A stretch of DNA of 7,002 nt, taken from contig VXZF01000525.1 of NCBI GenBank assembly GCA_009845645.1, positions 1 to 7,002 of the forward strand, given 5' to 3'. Positions 1 through 5,669 of this stretch are shown here, piece after piece (the first letter of the stretch is position 1; each line of letters opens with the position of its first letter). Below the pieces are notes generated by a model. The model did not search any database and had not been told where the DNA came from. It saw only the letters and a program-made list of their open reading frames with translations. The DNA is from Gemmatimonadota bacterium. GTDB lineage: Bacteria; Latescibacterota; UBA2968; UBA8231. The position numbers were made by a program, and so were the translations under genes.

Positions 1-446
1 TAGCAGCCGACGACTTAGAGGGATTGCGCTTTGTCCGCGAGCGCGTCTCGCTGCCCATCATGGCCGACGAGAGCGTTTGGACGCCAGCCGACGCCCTCAA
101 CTGCGTCCGCCACCAAGCCGTCGATGTCTTCAACGTGTACGTGTCAGAAGCCGGCGGCTTGGGGGCAGCCGCGCGCATCTTCGCCATTGCCGAAGCCGCG
201 CGCCTGCCCTGTATCATCGGCAGCATGCCCGAGCTGGGGATCGGCACCGCGGCCCAAGCCCACCTCGCCTTTGCCATGCCCAACCTGGGCTACGCCAGCG
301 ACGTGAACGGCTGCGTCTATCACAGCGGCGACGTCATCCGCGAAAAGCTGCCCATCGCCGACGGGTACATCCTCCCGCCAGCCGGGCCGGGCCTCGGCGT
401 CAGCCTCGACGAGGACGCACTCGCAGAGTACCGCTGCGACCGCTGA
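1..446 (+). CDS. Enolase superfamily protein (muconate cycloisomerase-like), C-terminal part
   Basis: This is the 3' end of a gene cut by the left window edge; 147 codons are visible, open from the first base, of a family that usually has about 360-380. The visible part is the second half of the enolase-superfamily TIM barrel. It shows a metal-ligand strand with motif ADES (fragment residues 21-24), then VYVSEAGG (45-52) and GSMPELGIG (73-81), the last two resembling the late-barrel motifs of muconate cycloisomerase and dipeptide epimerase relatives. In those enzymes the strand before GG normally carries a catalytic lysine (pattern K-x-x-x-x-GG); here that position is Tyr46. Such enzymes abstract a proton alpha to a carboxylate on a Mg2+-bound substrate, but this member's substrate cannot be told. 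The stop codon overlaps the start of hisA as ATGA, so the two are probably cotranscribed and translationally coupled. Superfamily assignment is firm; the subgroup is inferred. Confidence 0.85.
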   Translation, partial: AADDLEGLRFVRERVSLPIMADESVWTPADALNCVRHQAVDVFNVYVSEAGGLGAAARIFAIAEAARLPCIIGSMPELGIGTAAQAHLAFAMPNLGYASDVNGCVYHSGDVIREKLPIADGYILPPAGPGLGVSLDEDALAEYRCDR

Positions 447-1198
447 TGCGCTTCCGGCCCTGTATCGACCTGCACGAGGGGCAAGTCAAGCAGATCGTCG
501 GCACCAGCCTACGCGACGGCATCGCCCCCCAAACCCACTTCATCGCCCCCCATCCGCCTGCTTATTTTGCGGAGTGTTATCGCCGCGACCAGCTCTTCGG
601 TGGCCACGTCATCATGCTCGGTCCGGGTAACGAGGACGCAGCCGCACAGGTATTGGCCGCTTTCCCCAGGGGCTTGCAGGTCGGCGGCGGCATGCGCCCC
701 GACAACGCGGAGACGTGGCTCAGTCGTGGGGCCGCGCAGGTAATCGTCACTTCCTACGTCTTCAGCGACGGCCAACTCCACCACGACCGACTGGCGCAAA
801 TGGTAGCTGCGGTCGGGCGCGACCGTCTGGTCTTAGACCTCAGTTGCAGCAACCGCGACGGGCGCTACGTGGTAATGACCGACCGCTGGCAAAAGGCCAC
901 GGATTTTGCTCTCAGCGCAGATAACTTGGCGCTTCTCGCCGAGTCTTGCAGCGAATTCCTCATTCACGCCACTGGAGTCGAGGGCAAGCAGCAAGGAATC
1001 GATGCCGAACTCGTCGCGCTCTTGGGCGAGATCGCGCCCATCCCGACGACGTACGCTGGCGGCGTGAGCAGCACCGAGGACATTGATATCCTCCGCAAGC
1101 TCGGCCAAGGGAAACTGGATTTTACGGTGGGAGCGGCGCTGGATATTTTCGGGGGCACGGGGCTGCGCTACGAAGATATGGTTCTGATTCGCGGTTAG
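446..1198 (+). CDS. hisA: Phosphoribosylformimino-5-aminoimidazole carboxamide ribotide isomerase, eukaryotic (HIS6) type
   Basis: This 250-residue cytoplasmic (beta/alpha)8 barrel catalyses the Amadori rearrangement of ProFAR to PRFAR in histidine biosynthesis. By recalled comparison it follows the yeast/plant HisA type rather than the common bacterial type. Shared features are CIDLHEGQVKQIVG at the N-terminus (residues 6-19), GGHVIMLGP (52-60), LQVGGG (77-82), VIVTS (99-103), VLDLSC (129-134), FLIHA (171-175), YAGGV (203-207) and ALDIFGG (231-237). The two catalytic aspartates of the family appear to be Asp8 and Asp131, and both are present. The glycine-rich segments at 80-82, 205-206 and 229-237 fit the two phosphate sites. 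Yeast and plant proteins have Asp in an H-x-x-D-V-E-G motif, where this protein has Gly177. The ATG at 446 gives the family N-terminus exactly; it lies in the ATGA overlap with the upstream gene and has no clear ribosome-binding site, so coupled translation is likely. No other his gene is visible. The 3' end overlaps the convergent transporter gene by 4 bp. Confidence 0.9.
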   Translation: MRFRPCIDLHEGQVKQIVGTSLRDGIAPQTHFIAPHPPAYFAECYRRDQLFGGHVIMLGPGNEDAAAQVLAAFPRGLQVGGGMRPDNAETWLSRGAAQVIVTSYVFSDGQLHHDRLAQMVAAVGRDRLVLDLSCSNRDGRYVVMTDRWQKATDFALSADNLALLAESCSEFLIHATGVEGKQQGIDAELVALLGEIAPIPTTYAGGVSSTEDIDILRKLGQGKLDFTVGAALDIFGGTGLRYEDMVLIRG

Positions 1199-2532
1199 TG
1201 CCCCGACAGCTTAAATAGATTGACCGCCGTAAAGTTGATGATGGCCCAGATCGTAAACAGCAGCGCCAACTCGGTCCACAGCGACATCCGCTCGTCTTTG
1301 GGCACCCGCATCGCCAGATGTAGCACCGCGTAAGCCATTGGGATCAGCAGCAGATTGTTGGCGTTAGCCCCTTTGAGCACAAAGTCGAGGGTGCGCGGGT
1401 CGAACAATATGAACAGCAGCCACCCAAACGGGAAGACGATCTGGAAAATGCGGATCCAGCGGCGGTAGCCCTCTTCTTCGGTCAGCGCGCTCACCTTTAG
1501 TTGCCGCAGAAAGTCAGCGCCAATCCGCCCCGAAGAAGCGGCAAATACCAGCAGCGTGGAAAAGAGCGTGCAAAATCCCCCGAACATGAAAATATAGTAC
1601 GCCCAGCCGCCGATGCTCTCGGTGAAAATCAGCGATACTTGCTCGACGACCTTCATGCCTTCGGGCAAGACTTGTAACTGATTGAGCACCGACGCGCCCA
1701 GCAGGTAATACGCGCACGTGACCACCAGCGCGATACCAGTACACACGCCCGCATCCGTGATCAAGACCCGCATCCAGCCCCGGTAGCGCGCCTGCCATTC
1801 TGGACTATCGTCTTTTGGCCCGACGAAATCCGGGTAGCCTTTTTCCACGATCCAATAGGGATACATGAAAAGCTCGACCGCGGTCGCGCCGACCGACCCC
1901 ATCACTGCCAACGCCACAAACGCGCCTTCGGCTGGCATGGCAAAGCGGAAGCCCGAGGCGATTTGCTCGCTGCTGATTGCATAGCTCGTGCCCTGCAATG
2001 CGAGCACCGAGCCGATTACTACCAAGCTGAAGGTCGCCACCAGTGCGGAGACCATTTTCTCCAAGTCGCCGTACAGCCCCCGCCACAGCAAAACCGACAT
2101 GGCGAGAAACAGCACTACCGCCCACACTTGTTCGGACGCAAAGGGAAAAACCGTGACCATCAGCCCGGACACCGACCCCAAGATGCCGATGACGGCCACC
2201 GTCACCGAGAAGTAGCCTACCACGCAAAGCCACGCGATCCACGAGGTGCCGCGCCAGCGCGCGCCCGGCACTTGGTCGAGGATTTGCACGGTACTACTCT
2301 TGCGCAACAAGCACTGTCGGCCCAATTCGAGCTGAATCACAAATTTGACCAAACAGGCCAAGATCACGCCCCAGAGAAAGACAAAACCGACCTCGGCTCC
2401 CATCCGCGTCGTCACCAACAACTCGCCTGAGCCGACCACCGACCCAGAGACGACGACGCCGGGGCCGATATTGCGTAAGAGGCCGCTAAAATGAGTGGGG
2501 GCCTCGCGGATGCTACTTTGCGCGCTGTCCAT
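1195..2532 (-). CDS. Nramp-family (divalent metal transporter-like) membrane protein, non-canonical motif
   Basis: This is a 445-residue integral membrane protein with about eleven hydrophobic segments, at roughly 24-48, 50-68, 98-126, 134-150, 158-180, 203-228, 255-282, 308-332, 360-378, 388-408 and 418-440. The first segment follows the Nramp TM1 pattern (N-I-GPG near 22-25) and the sixth ends in an unwound-helix-like stretch around 214-226, which fits the Nramp/LeuT fold. Canonical Nramp proteins bind metal with DPGN in TM1 and MPH in TM6. Here the TM1 position reads GSGE (34-37) and TM6 reads ATAVELFMYPYW, so the substrate may not be Mn2+ or Fe2+. Start choice: the frame is open to 2712, but that start would overlap the upstream gene by 56 bp. 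The ATG at 2532 has GGAG six bases upstream and gives the usual short hydrophilic N-terminus. It lies 124 bp after the TIM-barrel gene on the same strand and may be cotranscribed with it. A weak CTGGCA-17-TATCTT promoter-like match lies in that gap. Family is fairly certain; the ion is unknown. Confidence 0.82.
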   Translation of the reverse strand: MDSAQSSIREAPTHFSGLLRNIGPGVVVSGSVVGSGELLVTTRMGAEVGFVFLWGVILACLVKFVIQLELGRQCLLRKSSTVQILDQVPGARWRGTSWIAWLCVVGYFSVTVAVIGILGSVSGLMVTVFPFASEQVWAVVLFLAMSVLLWRGLYGDLEKMVSALVATFSLVVIGSVLALQGTSYAISSEQIASGFRFAMPAEGAFVALAVMGSVGATAVELFMYPYWIVEKGYPDFVGPKDDSPEWQARYRGWMRVLITDAGVCTGIALVVTCAYYLLGASVLNQLQVLPEGMKVVEQVSLIFTESIGGWAYYIFMFGGFCTLFSTLLVFAASSGRIGADFLRQLKVSALTEEEGYRRWIRIFQIVFPFGWLLFILFDPRTLDFVLKGANANNLLLIPMAYAVLHLAMRVPKDERMSLWTELALLFTIWAIINFTAVNLFKLSGH

Positions 2533-2656
2533 AATGCACTCCGTTTTGTCGTCTGGGGACGCAGGCATCTCGCCCGTAAAAGCGGCCTTAAGATAGGAAC
2601 TCAGGCCGAAGATGCCAGCGGCACACGGGCTTTGCGCGAGTAAAGGAAGCGTCCCT

Positions 2657-3475
2657 TCAAAAACCAGCCACAATCCCCCGCAACCCCTCGGCATATTGCC
2701 CAAGCACCGCATCGGCCCGATCTCCGCTGCCGCGCTTGTGGATTACTTCCACCGAGCAATACCCATCAAATCCAGCCTCCGCAAGTAGGCGCAGCGGCTC
2801 GGCGTGATCGAAGACGCCCGCGCCTAGCACATCGCTGACCTGCAACCTGCCATCGACGATCGTCCCGTCGTGGGCGTGGATGTGGCGCGTGTGTGCGCCC
2901 AGCATCTGGAAGCTCTCGGCTGGCTCTTCCAGCACCCGCTGCGTGTGCATAAAATCCCACAGCACCTGCAAATTCGGGTGCCCGGCCCGCTCGACAACCG
3001 CGCGCACCGGTGCCGAGCAGCACCAATCGTCGTGCGTTTCCAGCAGCAACGTCACGCCGCGTTCAGCCGCCGCGGGCAACACCTGCGCAAAACCCTCCAC
3101 CACGTAATCGACGACCGCAGTCCACTCGCGGCCCCGGTCGCGCTGGCCGCCGAAAACCCGCACCAAACCACAGCCCAAATCAGCCGCTAGGTCGATGTAC
3201 TTTTTCAAGTCCTCCACGTGCCCGGCCCGCTCTGCCGCGTCGGGCACAGCCATCCGCGCCCCAGTCGCAATGCAGCAGATTTCCAAGCCCTCGTCCTCCA
3301 TCCGTCGGCGAATGTCCCGCCGCTCTTTGGCCGCAAGCGCAGCCTCAATGCCGCAGGCGTGATCCCACTCGACGCGCGGCTCAAACCCCTGATAGCCATG
3401 CCGCTTCATGCCAGCGACAACCTCGTCCAAGGTCCAGTCTGGACACGCGCTGCTCATAGTCGCCAATTTGATCAT
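2657..3475 (-). CDS. Sugar phosphate isomerase/epimerase family TIM-barrel protein
   Basis: This 272-residue soluble protein belongs to the xylose isomerase-like / AP endonuclease 2 TIM-barrel family, whose members isomerise or epimerise sugars and keto-sugars, or act on related polyols, using a divalent metal. The metal-site pattern is visible: Glu146 in LLLETHDDW, Asp174 with His177 in VLWDFMHT, His200 in HIHAHDG and Glu243 in SVEVIH. The N-terminal strand MIKLAT and the early GFEPRVEW segment (30-37) also fit. Length is normal (about 260-290). The ATG at 3475 is preceded by GAGGAG with an 11-base spacer; the next in-frame ATG, six codons on, has no ribosome-binding site. A strong promoter lies upstream in the divergent region shared with fructose-bisphosphatase. 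The Nramp-like gene follows on the same strand. The substrate cannot be read from the sequence. Inosose dehydratase and hydroxypyruvate isomerase are relatives, but nothing singles them out. Confidence 0.85.
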   Translation of the reverse strand: MIKLATMSSACPDWTLDEVVAGMKRHGYQGFEPRVEWDHACGIEAALAAKERRDIRRRMEDEGLEICCIATGARMAVPDAAERAGHVEDLKKYIDLAADLGCGLVRVFGGQRDRGREWTAVVDYVVEGFAQVLPAAAERGVTLLLETHDDWCCSAPVRAVVERAGHPNLQVLWDFMHTQRVLEEPAESFQMLGAHTRHIHAHDGTIVDGRLQVSDVLGAGVFDHAEPLRLLAEAGFDGYCSVEVIHKRGSGDRADAVLGQYAEGLRGIVAGF

Positions 3476-3520
3476 AGTATTTTGTTCTCCTCAGTAGCGT
3501 TGCAAATGTAACGAATGGAC

Positions 3521-3555
3521 AGGATAGATGGGATTATATTGTTTTATCTCATCCT
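3521..3555. promoter_or_regulatory. Imperfect inverted repeat around the divergent promoter, possible operator
   Basis: AGGATAGAT (3521-3529) and ATCTCATCCT (3546-3555) are inverted copies except for one extra base (AGGATAGAT against AGGATGAGAT). They are separated by 16 bases that contain the leftward -10 box. An arm-to-arm centre distance of about two and a half helical turns, bracketing the -10, is compatible with a dimeric or paired regulator that would affect transcription of the sugar-isomerase gene and perhaps of fbp. No adjacent regulator gene is present to support it. Confidence 0.35.
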
Positions 3556-3562
3556 ATGTTAA
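3533..3562 (-). promoter_or_regulatory. Sigma70-type promoter for the TIM-barrel/transporter genes
   Basis: Read on the minus strand, TTAACA (3562-3557, five of six -35 consensus bases) is followed after 18 bases by a perfect TATAAT (3538-3533). Transcription would start near 3526, giving a leader of about 50 bases before the ATG at 3475. The match is seen in sequence; that this bacterium's main sigma factor uses it is inferred. Confidence 0.6.
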
Positions 3563-3589
3563 ACACCCTCAATTGATGCAAGGTCCCTC

Positions 3590-4579
3590 ATGCAAATCGG
3601 CACCACTCTCACTCGCTTCATCATCGAAGAAGAGCGGCAGCACCCCGAGGCTACCGGCGAATTCACCGGCCTACTCACTGACCTGACCAGCGCGGCCAAA
3701 ATCATCTCCCGCGACGTGAACAAGGCTGGCCTCGCCGAGGTAATGGGCATCACCGGCCGCACCAACGTCCACGGCGAAGAGGTGCAAAAACTCGACGAGT
3801 TCGCCAATGCGCTCATCATCCGCACCACCGACCACACGGGCCGGCTTGCGGGCATGGCCTCCGAAGAGATGGACGACATTTACCCCATCCCGGAAAGACA
3901 CCCGCGCGGCAACTACATCCTCGTCTTCGATCCGGTTGACGGCTCGTCCAATATAGACGTGAACGTCTCCATCGGCACCATCTTCTCTATCTACCGCAAG
4001 AAAAGCACCGACGGCGTCGCCCACAGCGACTTCCTCCGTTGCGGTCGCGAGCAAGTCTGCGCCGGCTACATCATCTACGGCTCCAGCACCATGCTGGTCT
4101 ATACCACTGGCAGTGGCAGCCACGGCTTTACCCTCGACCCAAGTCTCGGCGAATTCCTACTCTCCCACGAGCACATCAAAATCCCCAGGAAAGGTCAGTA
4201 CTACAGCGCCAACGAGGGCAATTATCCCAGGTGGGACGAGCCGGTGCGCCACTATGTCAAGCAGCTCAAGGAAGGTCCGCAATCCTACTCGGCGCGCTAC
4301 ATCGGCTCGCTCGTGGCCGACTTCCACCGCAACCTGCTCAAGGGCGGCATCTTCCTCTACCCCGGCGACAGCAAATCGCCCAACGGCAAACTGCGCCTCT
4401 TGTACGAAGCGGCTCCCCTCGCCTTTGTCGTCGAACAAGCCGGCGGCGCAGCCTCCAACGGAACCCAGCCCATCATGGACTTGCAGGCGACCGAACTGCA
4501 CCAACGGACTCCGCTGTTTATCGGCAGTAGGGACGACGTGGCTACGCTGGAACAATTCGTATGCGGAGAGCGGACGTGA
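3590..4579 (+). CDS. fbp: Fructose-1,6-bisphosphatase class I
   Basis: This 329-residue cytoplasmic enzyme hydrolyses fructose-1,6-bisphosphate to fructose-6-phosphate in gluconeogenesis (and in pentose-phosphate or Calvin cycling where present). It closely follows E. coli Fbp along its length. ATGEFTGLL (21-29) is the N-terminal AMP-site region. ASEEMDD (90-96) and [20 protein letters not shown] (114-133) are the Mg2+ and phosphate sites, with metal ligands expected at Glu92/93, Asp114 and Asp117. Further matches are [12 protein letters not shown] (163-174), NEGNY (208-212), [19 protein letters not shown] (236-254) and KLRLLYE (267-273), whose Glu273 is the late metal ligand. Length is typical. 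The ATG at 3590 is the first start after an in-frame stop (TGA at 3575) and has a modest AAGG six bases upstream. Its promoter is not clear; TATATT at 3535-3540 overlaps the leftward -10, but no good -35 matches it. It diverges from the TIM-barrel gene and is followed by a hairpin. Confidence 0.97.
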   Translation: MQIGTTLTRFIIEEERQHPEATGEFTGLLTDLTSAAKIISRDVNKAGLAEVMGITGRTNVHGEEVQKLDEFANALIIRTTDHTGRLAGMASEEMDDIYPIPERHPRGNYILVFDPVDGSSNIDVNVSIGTIFSIYRKKSTDGVAHSDFLRCGREQVCAGYIIYGSSTMLVYTTGSGSHGFTLDPSLGEFLLSHEHIKIPRKGQYYSANEGNYPRWDEPVRHYVKQLKEGPQSYSARYIGSLVADFHRNLLKGGIFLYPGDSKSPNGKLRLLYEAAPLAFVVEQAGGAASNGTQPIMDLQATELHQRTPLFIGSRDDVATLEQFVCGERT

Positions 4580-4611
4580 ACAGGTGACAGCGCGAACCGA
4601 GAGCGTAAACA

Positions 4612-4635
4612 TTGGTCGCCATAGACGGCGACCAA
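4612..4635. terminator. Hairpin between convergent genes, possible bidirectional terminator
   Basis: TTGGTCGCC (4612-4620) and GGCGACCAA (4627-4635) form a perfect 9-bp stem with a 6-base loop. It sits 32 bases after the fbp stop and 21 bases beyond the sigma-factor stop, where a shared terminator would be expected. Neither side has a true U-tract; the minus-strand side continues TGTTTACG, which is only mildly T-rich. An intrinsic terminator is therefore likely but not classical, and a transcript-end or protein-binding structure is possible. Confidence 0.55.
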
Positions 4636-4656
4636 CAGATCAGCCGGTCTTCAATA

Positions 4657-5253
4657 CTAGCGAGGCGTGCAGCCGCTCTCGTTTTGCAGCTTGGTGCTGC
4701 GCGGTTCACATTCGATCACTCCACCACGGCAATCGAGCGCAACGGCACAGCAACGCAGTATCGCCTGCTTTAGCTTGGAACGGCCGCGCTGCACGCGGGA
4801 TTTCATACCGGAAGTGGAAAGACCGAGGCGAGTTGCTGCTTCTGTTTGGTTGAGACCTGCGATGTCTGTGAGCAGCAGCGCTTCCGCATAAGGTTGCGGC
4901 AGGTTGCGGATAACAGGTGTCAGACACGCGGCGATTTCAGCGGCGTTACTCGCGTCGCCGGACGCACCACCGTTCTGCTCGATTTCCGCAGCATATTGCG
5001 TCAACGCCCGTGCCTCCGCAGCACGGCGACGATGGTGATCAGTGATCGCGTTGGCAGCAACGCGGAACACCCAAGCGGCCGGCTCATCAGCAACGGCGAG
5101 CCGGTCCCGATGGCGGACGAGTAGCAGCAGGATGTCGCCCACAACATCGTCCACTGCGCCCGCTTCGACGCGGCGACTCACATAGGCGCGCAAGCTCGTC
5201 TGAAAATCCCGCCAATTGTCAATTTGCGGTCCGACCTGCGCCTCAGTACTCAT
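4657..5253 (-). CDS. SigZ-like ECF RNA polymerase sigma factor with cysteine-bearing C-terminal tail
   Basis: This 198-residue sigma70-family protein has only regions 2 and 4. Region 2 spans about 15-78 (VDDVVGDILLLL, then AAWVFRVAANAITDHHRRR, binding core RNA polymerase and the -10). Region 4 spans about 117-166, with helix-turn-helix LNQTEAATRLGLSTSGMKSRVQRGRSKL. After region 4 comes ILRCCAVALDCRGGVIECEPR (165-185), which resembles the C-terminal extension of Bacillus SigZ-type factors with its adjacent Cys168-Cys169. Cys175, Cys182 and Cys195 are further cysteines. The start ATG lies in an ATGA overlap with the arsI-like gene and has no good ribosome-binding site, so translation is probably coupled. 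No anti-sigma gene follows in the window. The pairing suggests a role in arsenic or thiol-metal stress, with the tail cysteines as possible sensors; that is inference. The sigma-factor call is strong; the SigZ-like subfamily rests on recalled similarity of the tail. Confidence 0.88.
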   Translation of the reverse strand: MSTEAQVGPQIDNWRDFQTSLRAYVSRRVEAGAVDDVVGDILLLLVRHRDRLAVADEPAAWVFRVAANAITDHHRRRAAEARALTQYAAEIEQNGGASGDASNAAEIAACLTPVIRNLPQPYAEALLLTDIAGLNQTEAATRLGLSTSGMKSRVQRGRSKLKQAILRCCAVALDCRGGVIECEPRSTKLQNESGCTPR

Positions 5254-5669
5254 GCGCAGCAGCTATCTTTTTCACCAGAATCTTGGGGAGAGCAAGCATT
5301 CTCCGCCGGCTTGTCATCGACAATGCGATACCACTCCCAACGCAAGCCTTGCGGATCGCTCGACCAGACTTTGTTCTGCGTCGCGTGGCAACAGGTTTCG
5401 TTTCGCTGTACTTCGGTCAAAATGCCCGCAGTCCGCAGTCGTTGCTCAGCGTCGCTCACCTCGGCTTCTGCAAACGCTTCGACGCCTAGATGGTTGAGGC
5501 GTTCTGCCGCCGCTGGATTCTCAAATAGCACCAACTTCAATGGCGGTTGATCGATGGCAAAGTTGGCATAACCGGGGTGCCGCTTGTGAGGCTTGGCATT
5601 GAAAAGTTCACCGTAATAAGCGACGGCTTCATCCAAGTCACTGACGTTCAGGGCCAATTGCAAACGCAT
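5250..5669 (-). CDS. arsI: ArsI/CadI-family metalloenzyme (C-As lyase-like)
   Basis: This 139-residue protein has the vicinal-oxygen-chelate (glyoxalase/dioxygenase) fold. ArsI is an Fe(II)-dependent dioxygenase that cleaves the carbon-arsenic bond of trivalent organoarsenicals such as methylarsenite; mycobacterial relatives are called CadI. Key positions fit the studied ArsI: metal ligands Gln4, His60 (LNHLGVE) and Glu112 (RWEWY), and the vicinal cysteine pair Cys93-Cys94 in ETCCHATQNKVW that binds As(III). PGYANFAI (32-39) and PPLKLVLFENP (42-52) are also family motifs. The C-terminus ends in SCCA, a second cysteine pair, after a polar linker. The ATG at 5669 has AAAGGAG six bases upstream, a strong ribosome-binding site. 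It is first in a two-gene unit with the sigma factor. G+C here is visibly lower than in neighbouring genes. The family is secure; which arsenical or metal it handles, and so the symbol, is less so. Confidence 0.88.
   Translation of the reverse strand: MRLQLALNVSDLDEAVAYYGELFNAKPHKRHPGYANFAIDQPPLKLVLFENPAAAERLNHLGVEAFAEAEVSDAEQRLRTAGILTEVQRNETCCHATQNKVWSSDPQGLRWEWYRIVDDKPAENACSPQDSGEKDSCCA

Noticed and set aside
77..445. Open frame continuing upstream of hisA inside the enolase-family gene
   Set aside because: The translation is arginine-rich and low in structure, as expected of an off-frame reading of G+C-rich coding DNA; HisA homology starts exactly at 446.
1963..2430. 155-codon plus-strand open frame inside the transporter gene
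   Set aside because: It is antisense to membrane-spanning codons, His/Gln-rich, and shows no family resemblance or start signals.
2584..2609. CGGCCT/AGGCCG small hairpin between the TIM-barrel and transporter genes
   Set aside because: It has only a 6-bp stem with a long loop and no T-tract, so there is no support for a terminator or attenuator.
2533..2712. N-terminal extension of the transporter frame to 2712
   Set aside because: It would overlap the upstream TIM-barrel gene by 56 bp, adds a segment unlike Nramp N-termini, and the ATG at 2532 has a good GGAG ribosome-binding site.
3500..3529. TTGCAA...ATAGAT as a rightward fbp promoter
   Set aside because: The -10 matches too few consensus bases at any acceptable spacing, so no fbp promoter was assigned.
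4113..4853. 246-codon plus-strand frame across the end of fbp and into the sigma gene
   Set aside because: It runs out of frame through the fbp C-terminus, the hairpin and antisense sigma-factor codons; the composition is low-complexity Ser/Arg/Thr.
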